A stretch of DNA of 12,494 nt from a bacterium (GTDB lineage: Bacteria > UBP14 > UBA6098 > JAFGQG01): NCBI GenBank assembly GCA_016930435.1, contig JAFGGQ010000077.1:1-12494 (forward strand). Reading direction: 5' to 3'. Position 1 is the first letter of the stretch. Each line of letters starts with the position of its first letter. Position numbers and translations under genes: made by a program. The notes below the pieces were generated by a model. The model had not been told where the DNA came from and did not search any database. It saw only the letters and a program-made list of their open reading frames with translations. Positions 1-6,876 of this stretch are shown one piece after another.

Positions 1-22
1 AATAAAACAAACCTATTATACC

Positions 23-430
23 CTAAAGATATTTTAATAACCTTACACCAGTGCCCTGGGCGTTCGAATCACATTCCACTTCATCCATCAAAGCCTTAAC
101 GATATAAATCCCCCGTCCGCAGGTCTTCATGAGATTTTCCTGTGCGGATGGATCAGGGATCCGGCCCGGATCAAAACCCGCTCCCTCATCCCTTATCAGA
201 ACATTAACCTTGACCTGATTTACACTGATCCGAATACTGACCTTCTTGGACGGATCCAACCCATTGCCATGAACCATAGCATTCGTAACTATCTCCGAAA
301 CCGAGATAGTAATATCATCCTGGATGCTTCCCTTGATCCCTTGCCCGGAAAGAAAGACCTCGATGGTTTCAATTACCTCACCCAGAAATTTCGGATCACT
401 TGAAACCTTGATTTCCTTTTCCGCCACCAT
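23..430 (-). CDS. RsbW/SpoIIAB-like anti-sigma factor ATPase (serine kinase type)
   Basis: This 135-residue protein is a single GHKL-type ATPase domain of the partner-switching family. The N box is seen at 46-55 (E46, N50, then MVHGN), the G1 box as DEGAGF at 81-86, and the G2 box as GRGIYIV at 105-111 followed by GTGV at 126-129. Family knowledge: such proteins bind either a sigma factor or a STAS antagonist, and inactivate the antagonist by phosphorylating a serine. Length is close to SpoIIAB (about 146) and shorter than RsbW (about 160). The ATG shares one base with the stop of the upstream STAS gene (TAATG) and has no clear Shine-Dalgarno sequence, so translation is probably coupled. No sigma factor is adjacent inside the window, so the target is unknown. 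The STAS partner makes a role as an isolated kinase less likely. Confidence 0.9.
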   Translation of the reverse strand: MVAEKEIKVSSDPKFLGEVIETIEVFLSGQGIKGSIQDDITISVSEIVTNAMVHGNGLDPSKKVSIRISVNQVKVNVLIRDEGAGFDPGRIPDPSAQENLMKTCGRGIYIVKALMDEVECDSNAQGTGVRLLKYL

Positions 431-445
431 TACTTTTTAAAGTAA
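430..445 (-). repeat. Perfect 7-bp inverted repeat over the STAS stop / ATPase start
   Basis: TTACTTT and AAAGTAA flank two central bases. One arm includes the STAS stop codon, and its outermost base is the A of the ATPase ATG. As RNA it could fold into a weak, AT-rich hairpin of about six pairs with a four-base loop. A role in tuning coupled translation is inference; the repeat also codes for the last STAS residues. Confidence 0.45.
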
Positions 446-771
446 TTCACCGCGTCATCAAGGGTCTCGAAGCTGGTAAAAATCTTCTCTAACTGGGTAA
501 TTATCAGCAGGGTGTTGATCTTTTCAGTTGGACGGGCAATTACCATATTGCCAGCAGCATTTTTAACCGAGGTTAAGCTACTGATAAGGATACCCAAACC
601 GGAGCTGTTCATCCAGTTCACCTTGCCCAGATCCACCACGATATTCTTTTTATCCTGTTCCAGGTATTCCTTGATCTTTTCGTGGAATTTTTCGGCGTCA
701 GGCCCTCCCATCATCTTGCCTTTGGGAGTGAATACCACCGCGTTATACTGTTCCTGAGTTTCCAGCCTCAT
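430..771 (-). CDS. STAS-domain anti-sigma factor antagonist (anti-anti-sigma)
   Basis: This is a single STAS domain of about 113 residues, of the SpoIIAA/RsbV type. The diagnostic segment is DLGKVNWMNSSGLG; its Ser-Ser pair (58-59 when counted from the ATG at 777) contains the phospho-acceptor. The residue before the pair is Asn rather than the usual Asp. Two in-frame ATGs are possible, at 777 and 771. I chose 771 because AAGGAGG at 785-779 lies seven bases before it but only one base before 777. The gene overlaps the downstream ATPase gene by one base. Family role: the unphosphorylated form captures the ATPase and frees its sigma factor, and phosphorylation turns this off. It lies 80 bases after the FAD-subunit gene on the same strand, with its own promoter-like sequence, so independent transcription is likely. 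Confidence 0.9.
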   Translation of the reverse strand: MRLETQEQYNAVVFTPKGKMMGGPDAEKFHEKIKEYLEQDKKNIVVDLGKVNWMNSSGLGILISSLTSVKNAAGNMVIARPTEKINTLLIITQLEKIFTSFETLDDAVNYFKK

Positions 772-778
772 TCTCATT

Positions 779-785
779 CCTCCTT
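779..785 (-). promoter_or_regulatory. Shine-Dalgarno sequence deciding the STAS start
   Basis: AAGGAGG on the minus strand ends seven bases before the ATG at 771 but only one base before the ATG at 777. This spacing favours initiation at 771 and removes two residues from the longest reading. Confidence 0.75.
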
Positions 786-809
786 GTCTTATTTCAGATA
801 TAGGCTTAA

Positions 810-837
810 ATAATCATCGTAATATCTGGTTTGTCAA
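810..837 (-). promoter_or_regulatory. Promoter-like sequence for the STAS/ATPase pair
   Basis: A perfect TTGACA (837-832) is followed after 16 bases by GATTAT (815-810, four of six matches to TATAAT) in the 80-base gap between the FAD-subunit gene and the STAS gene. The predicted transcript would begin about 25-30 bases before the start codon. Seen by eye only; the -10 element is moderate. Confidence 0.45.
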
Positions 838-857
838 GCATTTAAATCAATGTTAAT

Positions 858-1730
858 TTATTTTTTTCCCAAAAAGGGAAGCAGTCCTTTTTTAAGTAAC
901 GCGCCCAAAACAACTCTTCGGTATTGCACGGTGCTTCGCAAATCATTTATCGGCCTCCCTTCGGTACGGATTATATTACAAGCCTGGTCCAGGGTATCCC
1001 TGGTAAGTTTGTTATCATTAAGAAAAGCCGCTGTTTCAGGAGCAAAGATGACCGTTGGTGCAACTGCGCCAAGTGCGATCTTTACACCGGAAAAGATATC
1101 CCCATTCCAGGACCCCTTAAAAGCTACTGAAGACTTGGCAATAAAAAGGGCCCTGCGTTGCCCAATCTTATTGAAAAAGCCCCTGTCTTTTTTCCTATGT
1201 TTCTCAAATACTATCCCCGTTAAAAGCTCGGTGGGTTTCAGTACATTTTTCCCTGGAGCGGTAGCGAAATCAGCTATATCAACGTATCTTTCCCCTTTTA
1301 AGCTCTGGACCTTTAGCCGGGCTCCCAAAACAAACAAAGGGGGAATGGTATCACCCACCGGGGAGGAATTCACAATATTCCCTCCGATGGTGGCAATGTT
1401 CCTTATCTGCGGGGATCCCAATACACGGCATCCCTCGCCCAACTCCGGAGCATAACTATCGATTAACGCACCCCAATCGGTATGACGGTCCGATAATTCG
1501 TTGTGGGTGCATAATGGGCCAATATTCAATATTGCGTTATCCTCCAGTACAAATTTAAGGTCCTCAAGGCCTGAAATATCGAGAATCCCCTTAGGGATTA
1601 TGGTCTTCTCCTTCAAACGGATAGTAAGATCCGTCCCACCAGCAAGTACTGCAATATCATTTAATAAGTTAGCCTTAATTTCTAATGCATCATCTAATGT
1701 CTTAGGCTTATATATCTTTATATCAAACAT
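858..1730 (-). CDS. FAD-binding subunit of xanthine dehydrogenase-family molybdenum hydroxylase
   Basis: This 290-residue protein matches the medium (CoxM/PucC/XdhB-like) subunit that carries FAD and passes electrons from the iron-sulfur subunit to the final acceptor. Seen in the sequence: the N-terminal flavin loop AGGTDL at 30-35; the second FAD-contact segment IRNIATIGGNI at 109-119 followed by N121 and the SSPVGD stretch; and the C-terminal domain ending with a YRR motif at 270-272. Its length leaves no room for the extra [4Fe-4S] insert of 4-hydroxybenzoyl-CoA reductase. It is the last of the hydroxylase genes, 21 bases after xdhC. The bases before the ATG are AT-rich with no Shine-Dalgarno sequence, unlike the large-subunit and xdhC genes. 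The physiological acceptor (NAD or other) cannot be read from the sequence. Confidence 0.93.
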   Translation of the reverse strand: MFDIKIYKPKTLDDALEIKANLLNDIAVLAGGTDLTIRLKEKTIIPKGILDISGLEDLKFVLEDNAILNIGPLCTHNELSDRHTDWGALIDSYAPELGEGCRVLGSPQIRNIATIGGNIVNSSPVGDTIPPLFVLGARLKVQSLKGERYVDIADFATAPGKNVLKPTELLTGIVFEKHRKKDRGFFNKIGQRRALFIAKSSVAFKGSWNGDIFSGVKIALGAVAPTVIFAPETAAFLNDNKLTRDTLDQACNIIRTEGRPINDLRSTVQYRRVVLGALLKKGLLPFLGKK

Positions 1731-1751
1731 TTTTAATAAATATTAATTGGT

Positions 1752-2552
1752 TTAAGTTAATTTCATCAACTTAAGGTTATCTGCTTTATCATATTTAACC
1801 GCAATAATTTCAGCAATAATACTTACAGCAATTTCCGCCGGGGATCGACCGCCAATATCCAATCCAATCGGAGTGTGTACCCTATTTAACAATTTCTGGT
1901 TTATTCCCTTATCTATCAAATTATTAAAGATAGTCCTTACTTTATTTTTACTGCCTATCATGCCTATATACTTGTAAGATTTAGATATACATTCTTCCAG
2001 GACATCCTGATCATAAAGATGGCCATGAGTAGCAATAACGATAAAGCAATCCGGGCCATAATTTAGTTTTTGAGCAATTTCGGTGAAGTTGCCTTGGAGC
2101 AGTTTGACGGATTCAGGCCATTGATCAGAGGAAAGCAACTCCTTCCGGTCATCGATTACTACTGCCTGGAAGCCCACTTCTATAGCTATTTTAGCCAGCG
2201 ACGAACCGATATGGCCCCCACCAAATATATAAAGCATCGGATAAATTACCAAAGGCTCGATAAATATCTCCATTTGGCCTCCGCAAATCATCTCACCTTC
2301 TGCTCCGTTTTTTATTGAGAAGTTATATTTAAATATACCCGCGGTCCTTTCAGTTATTGCTTTTATTCCATCTTCGATAACCCGGGCTTCCACCGTTCCG
2401 CCGCCCACGGTGCCGTAGATGTTGCCATCCATGTCTATCAGCATTTTTGCGCCCACCACCTGGGGTGCTGAACCTTCAACCTTGACAACGGTAGCAAGGG
2501 CTGCGGCGCGGTTCTCCTCCTGATGCCTTATAATCTCATTATAAATGTTCAT
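1752..2552 (-). CDS. xdhC: XdhC/CoxF-family molybdenum cofactor maturation protein
   Basis: This 266-residue protein has the two usual XdhC parts. The N-terminal domain (about 1-100) carries GTVGGGTVEA at 47-56 and MICGGQ at 88-93, with Cys90 in the family CGG motif. The C-terminal Rossmann domain has GGGHIG at 111-116, an acidic DD at 134-135, THGH at 175-178, YIGMIGSK at 195-202, and the closing HTPIGLDIGGRSPAEI segment at 226-241. Family role: it binds molybdenum cofactor, helps add the terminal sulfido ligand, and delivers the cofactor to apo-enzyme. It is not a catalytic subunit. Its ATG directly follows the stop of the [2Fe-2S] subunit gene (TAA-ATG), and the Shine-Dalgarno GGGGAGA lies inside that gene's last codons. 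The position between two enzyme subunit genes fits tight co-expression. Confidence 0.92.
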   Translation of the reverse strand: MNIYNEIIRHQEENRAAALATVVKVEGSAPQVVGAKMLIDMDGNIYGTVGGGTVEARVIEDGIKAITERTAGIFKYNFSIKNGAEGEMICGGQMEIFIEPLVIYPMLYIFGGGHIGSSLAKIAIEVGFQAVVIDDRKELLSSDQWPESVKLLQGNFTEIAQKLNYGPDCFIVIATHGHLYDQDVLEECISKSYKYIGMIGSKNKVRTIFNNLIDKGINQKLLNRVHTPIGLDIGGRSPAEIAVSIIAEIIAVKYDKADNLKLMKLT

Positions 2553-3029
2553 TTAAGGTTTCTCCCCATACATTTTCCGGGCGGCTAATTGAATAGCATC
2601 TATGATCTTCCTATAGCCCGTGCAGCGGCACAGATTACCGGCGATAGCCATCTTAATCTCCTCCCTGGTTGGATAATGGTTCTTATCAAGGAATGCTTTT
2701 GCGCTCATTATAAATCCCGGTATGCAAAAGCCACACTGGACAGCGCCGGCTTCGATGAATGCTTCCTGCAATGGGTGAAGTGCGCCATCATGTTCCAGGT
2801 CTTCAATAGTGGTAATTTCACTGCCATCTGCCTGAGTAGCCAGGATCAAACATGAATTTACCGCTTTGCCATCCATGATAACGGTACAAGCGCCGCATTC
2901 TCCCTTGCCGCAACCCTCCTTAGTCCCTGTCAAATATAACTCATCTCTAAGAATCTCCAATAAAGTGGCGGTTCCTTTAACTTCCAATTCTTTTTTTTGG
3001 CCATTCACTGTAAAGTTTATAGTGATCAT
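2553..3029 (-). CDS. [2Fe-2S] iron-sulfur subunit of molybdenum hydroxylase
   Basis: This 158-residue protein is the small (CoxS/PucE-like) subunit carrying two [2Fe-2S] clusters between the molybdenum site and FAD. The plant-ferredoxin-like domain (about 1-75) supplies C40, C45, C48 and C60 in the pattern GCGKGECGAC...C. The helical domain (about 80-155) supplies C99 and C102 (CGFC) and C134 and C136 (CRC). All eight ligands are present and the length is normal. It begins 11 bases after the large-subunit stop, preceded only by a weak AGGA, and abuts xdhC. Separate small, medium and large genes match the bacterial three-subunit layout rather than the single-chain eukaryotic enzyme. Confidence 0.95.
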   Translation of the reverse strand: MITINFTVNGQKKELEVKGTATLLEILRDELYLTGTKEGCGKGECGACTVIMDGKAVNSCLILATQADGSEITTIEDLEHDGALHPLQEAFIEAGAVQCGFCIPGFIMSAKAFLDKNHYPTREEIKMAIAGNLCRCTGYRKIIDAIQLAARKMYGEKP

Positions 3030-3040
3030 TATCCTGTCTT

Positions 3041-5332
3041 CTACCCGTTTAGATTGGCTTTCTTTGCTGCCTGTATAGCTTCCAGTATCCTTTCGGGAGT
3101 AGCTGGTATTTCGTGGAGTGTGATGCCCAGGGCGTGGGAAATCGCTGCAGTAACTGCAGGGGCAACACCCATCAGGGGTAATTCCCCAAATCCCTTGGCG
3201 CCATAAGGTCCATCCCTGAAAGGTTTCTCCACAATAATCGGTTGAAACTCGGGAGCGTCAATAACCGTGGGAATTATATAGGTAGAAAAATTGGGATTGA
3301 TGATCCTTCCCTCATCAACAAGCACTTCCTCCATCAGTCCATATCCCATCCCCTGCAGCGCTCCCCCTTCAATCTGCCCCTCAACCAATAATGGATTTAT
3401 CGCTTTACCCATATCATGGGCGGCGGTGATCTTCAATACTTTTACCTGGCCTGTTTCTATATCCACTTCCACTTCCGCTATATTAGTGGCCCAGGAATAA
3501 ATGAAATAAGCTTTCCCCTGACCTGTTTCCGGGTCCCATGATGTCTCCGGTGAAATAAACCACCCCTCATGTGACATGTTTTCCCGGTGATGGTGGCAAT
3601 CTTCTATCACTTTCATGAGAGGAACCGCGATTTCCGGATGCTCTTCAAGATGGATCATTTCATCCTGGAATATAAGGAACTGGGGGTCCTGCCCCAATAT
3701 AATTCCGGCTCTTTTCAGCAAAATCTCTCTAAGCGGGGCGCATGCTTTGATGAGTGCATTTCCGGACATCACCGTAGCCCGTGAAGCGACAGTGGGTCCG
3801 CTGTCAGGAACCCGTGATGTATCAGTTTCGATCATATAGACCTTTTTGTAGGGAATCCCAAGTTGTTCAGCTACAATCTGTGAAAGCACTGTACGCATTC
3901 CCTGACCCATCTCGGTTGTACCCACTGCGAACTGAGCGGAGCCATCGCGAAGCAATTGAACATAAGCGCCTGCCCGTGCCATCTGCTTGCCACCCGCTCC
4001 TAATCCAACTCCATAAAAAACCGTTGAAAGGCCTATTCCCTTTCTAACCGAACCATCAGTCCCTCCGGATCCCTTTCTCTTATCCCTCCAGTTAGAACTG
4101 CCCAGTGCGGCTTTTAGGGTATCCCCTATACCCACACTATGGTCTAACAACTGGCTGGTTGCGGTCAGATCGCCCTCTTGCAGCAGGTTGATACTTCGAA
4201 ATTGGGCCGGGTCCATATCAAGTTTTGCAGCCAGCTCATTCATCTGGGTCTCCGCCGCAAAGATCACCTGAGGGGAACCGAATCCCCGAAAAGCCCCGCA
4301 TGGAACCTTGTTGGTGGCTACCGCATAGGCATCCACTTTTACGTGTGGAACATTATAGGGACCCACCGAATGCACAATGCCCCTCCATAGCACCACCGAA
4401 CTCAAAGTAGAATAGGCTCCCGAATCAAAAAGAAATTCTATCTCCACCGCAGTTAGTTTTCCATCCTTGGTCACCCCGGACCGGTATTTAATCCAGGCAG
4501 GATGCCTTTTGCTCATACTGATAATATCCTCCTCCCGGGAATATATCAGCTTAACCGGACGCTGAGTGTGATAAGCCAGCAAAGCGGCCTGACCGGCGAC
4601 GAGTGACGGGACATCCTCTTTACCCCCAAAAGCTCCGCCAGTATAGGTTTGAACTACCCTGACCCGGCTCAGGTCTAAACCGGTAATATCAGCAACAGCC
4701 TGCTGAACATAAAAAGGACATTGCATAGTCCCGTATATTTCCATCGTGCTCCCATACCGGGGAACAGCCACCATACCCTGAGGCTCCAGATAGGCATGCT
4801 CCTGGTAAGGGGTACGGTAGATTTGCTCCAGTACAATATCAGCCTTCTTGAAACCCTCTTCAATATTGCCTTTTCGAATCTTGTGATGCGCAAATACATT
4901 ATTATCCTTATAGATCTTTGGACTGGATTTACCACGCGCCTTCAATATATCCAAAACAGCAGGCAATTTACTATATTTGACATCTATGAGATCACAGGCT
5001 TGTTCAGCGATCTCTGGCGTCTCGGCGGCTACAACGGCTAGTGGCTCACCCACATACATCACGGTTTTATCGGCCAAAAGTGGTTGGTCATCTATCACCA
5101 CATGAACAACATTCATTCCCGGAATATCCCGGGCAGTCGCAACCGCTAATACGCCCGGTAAAGCTTTAGCCCGGCTGGTATCAATTTCAAGGATACGCGC
5201 ATGAGGGTAAATACTCCTTTTTACACGGGCATAAAGCATCCCCGGAAAGGAATGATCATCGGCAAATAGGGCCCGACCGGTTACCTTCTCGTAACCATCT
5301 TCCCGGTTAACCCCTTTCCCGATTACCCTCAT
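3041..5332 (-). CDS. Large molybdopterin-binding subunit, xanthine dehydrogenase-like
   Basis: This 763-residue catalytic subunit binds the molybdenum cofactor and hydroxylates the substrate using water. Seen: QEHAYLEP at 177-184, GGAFGGKE at 232-239, R317, CGAFRGFG at 345-352, TEMGQGMR at 473-480, and GAKGFGE at 711-717. By recalled alignment with bovine xanthine oxidoreductase, Q177, E239, R317, R349, F351 and E717 match Gln767, Glu802, Arg880, Arg912, Phe914 and catalytic Glu1261. Aldehyde oxidases carry Val and Met at the Glu802 and Arg880 positions, so the pattern favours a purine substrate. The CO dehydrogenase Cys loop (AYRCSFR) is absent. The start overlaps the mocA stop (ATGA) and has AGAGGA six bases upstream. 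Another N-heterocycle remains possible as substrate. Confidence 0.93.
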   Translation of the reverse strand: MRVIGKGVNREDGYEKVTGRALFADDHSFPGMLYARVKRSIYPHARILEIDTSRAKALPGVLAVATARDIPGMNVVHVVIDDQPLLADKTVMYVGEPLAVVAAETPEIAEQACDLIDVKYSKLPAVLDILKARGKSSPKIYKDNNVFAHHKIRKGNIEEGFKKADIVLEQIYRTPYQEHAYLEPQGMVAVPRYGSTMEIYGTMQCPFYVQQAVADITGLDLSRVRVVQTYTGGAFGGKEDVPSLVAGQAALLAYHTQRPVKLIYSREEDIISMSKRHPAWIKYRSGVTKDGKLTAVEIEFLFDSGAYSTLSSVVLWRGIVHSVGPYNVPHVKVDAYAVATNKVPCGAFRGFGSPQVIFAAETQMNELAAKLDMDPAQFRSINLLQEGDLTATSQLLDHSVGIGDTLKAALGSSNWRDKRKGSGGTDGSVRKGIGLSTVFYGVGLGAGGKQMARAGAYVQLLRDGSAQFAVGTTEMGQGMRTVLSQIVAEQLGIPYKKVYMIETDTSRVPDSGPTVASRATVMSGNALIKACAPLREILLKRAGIILGQDPQFLIFQDEMIHLEEHPEIAVPLMKVIEDCHHHRENMSHEGWFISPETSWDPETGQGKAYFIYSWATNIAEVEVDIETGQVKVLKITAAHDMGKAINPLLVEGQIEGGALQGMGYGLMEEVLVDEGRIINPNFSTYIIPTVIDAPEFQPIIVEKPFRDGPYGAKGFGELPLMGVAPAVTAAISHALGITLHEIPATPERILEAIQAAKKANLNG

Positions 5333-5925
5333 ACTTCATCCTCTTGAACAGAAATAGAATTCAAATATTGCTCCATTAAATTAATATTTCTGACTATGCC
5401 TATATCGTCAACCGGTAAATCGATTATTTCAGCTCTTTGTTTACTAATAACATATCTAAGTCCAATATCTAAAGGGGCTTGCATTATTTCATTAAAGTAT
5501 AATCTTGGTATAATAAGTGGATGTCCATGTTTACCAAGATAATTAGGTAAAATAATATGTCCTTCATTTTCATTGAACTTAGCTATAAGCCCTTGATAAG
5601 TGGTTAATTTCACCAGGGGATGATCGACCAGGGTTACAAGTATTCCGGCAGCCTGTTCGCTTACCCGCTCCAGCCCTTTTTGGAGTGAGCTAAGCTGCCC
5701 TTTTTGATATTCTAAGTTCAGCACAACCTGAGCGTTATTGAGCACTGCTTGCTTCCTGATCTGGTCCGCTTGTGCCCCCAGAACTACTATAATTTCAGCG
5801 AGGCCGGCTGCCTTGAGCATATCTATAGCATGATCCAAAAATGTTTTGCCCCGGTAATCCAGGAGGGGCTTGGGTGTTCCCATCCGTTTGGACTCGCCGG
5901 CTGCAAGAATGATGCCGGTTATCAT
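5329..5925 (-). CDS. mocA: MocA/PucB-like CTP:molybdopterin cytidylyltransferase
   Basis: This 198-residue nucleotidyltransferase has LAAGESKRMG at 7-16 with PKPLLDYRGK at 18-27, GQLSSLQ at 76-82, DHP at 101-103, and GHP at 134-136. Family knowledge: MocA enzymes carry LAAGxSxRMG/RFG and use CTP to make molybdopterin cytosine dinucleotide, the form used by bacterial xanthine dehydrogenase-type enzymes, whereas MobA enzymes carry LAGG and use GTP. The Ala here supports CTP. The gene is joined by four-base ATGA overlaps to the 66-residue gene before it and the large-subunit gene after it. Its 3' half is visibly more AT-rich than the large-subunit gene. A sugar-phosphate nucleotidyltransferase is unlikely given the context. 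Confidence 0.9.
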   Translation of the reverse strand: MITGIILAAGESKRMGTPKPLLDYRGKTFLDHAIDMLKAAGLAEIIVVLGAQADQIRKQAVLNNAQVVLNLEYQKGQLSSLQKGLERVSEQAAGILVTLVDHPLVKLTTYQGLIAKFNENEGHIILPNYLGKHGHPLIIPRLYFNEIMQAPLDIGLRYVISKQRAEIIDLPVDDIGIVRNINLMEQYLNSISVQEDEV

Positions 5926-6122
5926 CCTGTTCGCCCCCGGGCTAAATTCACATTCATTATGATGGGTACACTATCCTGAAGCAGCCCATTTAAAGCATAT
6001 ACCCGCGGTTTGCCGCAATTTAATAAAACCCCGGAATCCCTCAAATCAAGGAAGTAGTCCCTGACCATTTCAAACCTTTCAGGTTCTTCAAATAAATTCA
6101 ATAGTATGTTCAGGATTGTCAT
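5922..6122 (-). CDS. Unrecognised 66-residue protein coupled to mocA
   Basis: I do not recognise this protein. The first half (about 1-29) looks helical and amphipathic, with several Leu, Phe and acidic residues. The second half (about 32-60) alternates hydrophobic and small residues, as short beta strands would, with one Cys at 36, and the tail is Arg-rich. No signal peptide or membrane segment is evident. Its TGA overlaps the mocA ATG (ATGA), the same arrangement as between mocA and the large-subunit gene, and its codon use resembles its neighbours. No Shine-Dalgarno sequence precedes the ATG, and an in-frame TAA two codons upstream prevents a longer reading. The overlap and codon use make a real gene more likely than chance. 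A role in hydroxylase maturation or regulation is inferred from position only. Confidence 0.6.
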   Translation of the reverse strand: MTILNILLNLFEEPERFEMVRDYFLDLRDSGVLLNCGKPRVYALNGLLQDSVPIIMNVNLARGRTG

Positions 6123-6138
6123 ATTTTAACCGTAAATT

Positions 6139-6168
6139 ATTATGAATTTGGCAAGATATCGGCTTCAA
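6139..6168 (-). promoter_or_regulatory. Possible promoter for the hydroxylase operon
   Basis: TTGAAG (6168-6163) and CATAAT (6144-6139) are 18 bases apart in the 47-base gap before the 66-residue gene. If used, the mRNA leader would be only about ten bases, in line with the missing Shine-Dalgarno sequence. No hairpin terminator separates the lipoprotein gene from this gap, so read-through is an alternative. The gap is too short for a riboswitch. Confidence 0.3.
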
Positions 6169-6169
6169 A

Positions 6170-6808
6170 TCAGGGATAAAAAGTAAAACCCAGATTCCAG
6201 GAAAAAAAATAGAACTGTTCTTTGGGATTAAAGAGAACCCCGAACTCCGGTCTGACTGCCCATCTATCCAGATTGGTACTCAGCCCAAAACCTGAATTCA
6301 AAGCTACAAGATTATCATAATCCTTTTCCGCAAAGACCAAACCTTTGGCGGACAAATTGAGCTCCATCCACTCCAGGGGGATTATTGTAGCCATAAGGGT
6401 GGGATGAACCTGCCAGGAATCACTGGTCTCCACGCCACTCCCAAAAACAGTACCTACAGGAAAGGAAAAGGATAACCAGTCGCCCATGATGGGAACTTTA
6501 GGGGCGATACTCAGAAAATGCCAGGGGTCCTGGGAGTTCTCGATATCGATCAACTCATAACATACCCTGAAATTCAGTCTGTCGTTCAATCCGTAAGCGG
6601 ACTGTAAGCCATACTGGTAGGTCATCCTGTCGGTGGAACCTGAATTATAATATACGGTCGAGAGATAAGGTGTAATTTCAAAATCCCCTTTTTGTAGGAG
6701 TTTTGCCCTCTGCATGGTGGAAAAGGTATAGCATCCTGAAAAGCAGAACAATAGGATGCACAGCCCTCCTATTGCCATGGTGTATCCTGCTGTTGTTTTC
6801 ATAATCAT
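6170..6808 (-). CDS. Predicted outer-membrane lipoprotein with beta-barrel-like body
   Basis: The product of about 212 residues begins with a lipoprotein signal: MKTTAGYT, a hydrophobic stretch, then the lipobox FSGC with Cys at residue 26. Phe at -3 is unusual, but Ser-Gly-Cys is standard. The mature part shows many alternating aromatic/polar segments and ends in an aromatic stretch (FTFYP), as outer-membrane barrels do. The reading frame continues upstream to an ATG at 6907, but that would put 33 charged residues before the signal and cover the promoter-like sequence of the divergent adaptor gene. The ATG at 6808 (or 6802) is therefore preferred; AAGAGGG lies about 12 bases before 6808. I do not recognise the family. 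It lies divergent to the RND operon and just upstream of the hydroxylase genes; either link is unproven. Confidence 0.7.
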   Translation of the reverse strand: MIMKTTAGYTMAIGGLCILLFCFSGCYTFSTMQRAKLLQKGDFEITPYLSTVYYNSGSTDRMTYQYGLQSAYGLNDRLNFRVCYELIDIENSQDPWHFLSIAPKVPIMGDWLSFSFPVGTVFGSGVETSDSWQVHPTLMATIIPLEWMELNLSAKGLVFAEKDYDNLVALNSGFGLSTNLDRWAVRPEFGVLFNPKEQFYFFSWNLGFTFYP

Positions 6809-6848
6809 GAATTTAAATAACCCTCTTTGAAAATGCAACAATTTAAAT

Positions 6849-6876
6849 TTGACTTCTGCATATATTTTTTTATATT
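6849..6876 (+). promoter_or_regulatory. Promoter-like sequence for the RND efflux operon
   Basis: TTGACT (6849-6854) and TATATT (6871-6876) are 16 bases apart, each matching consensus at five of six bases. It lies about 110 bases before the adaptor ATG in the AT-rich region (6809-6988) separating the divergent lipoprotein and adaptor genes. The long leader could hold regulatory sites, but I see no clear operator. I could not pick a convincing minus-strand promoter here. Confidence 0.5.

Noticed and set aside
866-893. Hairpins (TTCCC-GGGAA and AAAAAGG-CCTTTTT) at the end of the FAD-subunit gene as a terminator
   Set aside because: On the minus strand the GC-containing stem is followed by A residues, not U residues, and the second stem is almost all A-U pairs; it does not look like a factor-independent terminator for this operon.
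850-1455. Plus-strand open frame of 201 codons
   Set aside because: It lies wholly antisense to the FAD-subunit gene, whose motifs are clear; its translation shows no recognisable domain.
4675-4935. Minus-strand open frame of 86 codons inside the large-subunit gene
   Set aside because: It is in a different frame of the same strand within continuous catalytic-subunit coding sequence, with no own signals.
3041-5332. CO dehydrogenase large subunit or aldehyde oxidase
   Set aside because: The CoxL Cys loop is absent, and both purine-type residues (E239, R317) are present where aldehyde oxidases have Val and Met.
6123-6169. Molybdenum-cofactor or purine riboswitch before the hydroxylase operon
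   Set aside because: The gap is only 47 bases, AT-rich and without stable stems, too short for either aptamer.
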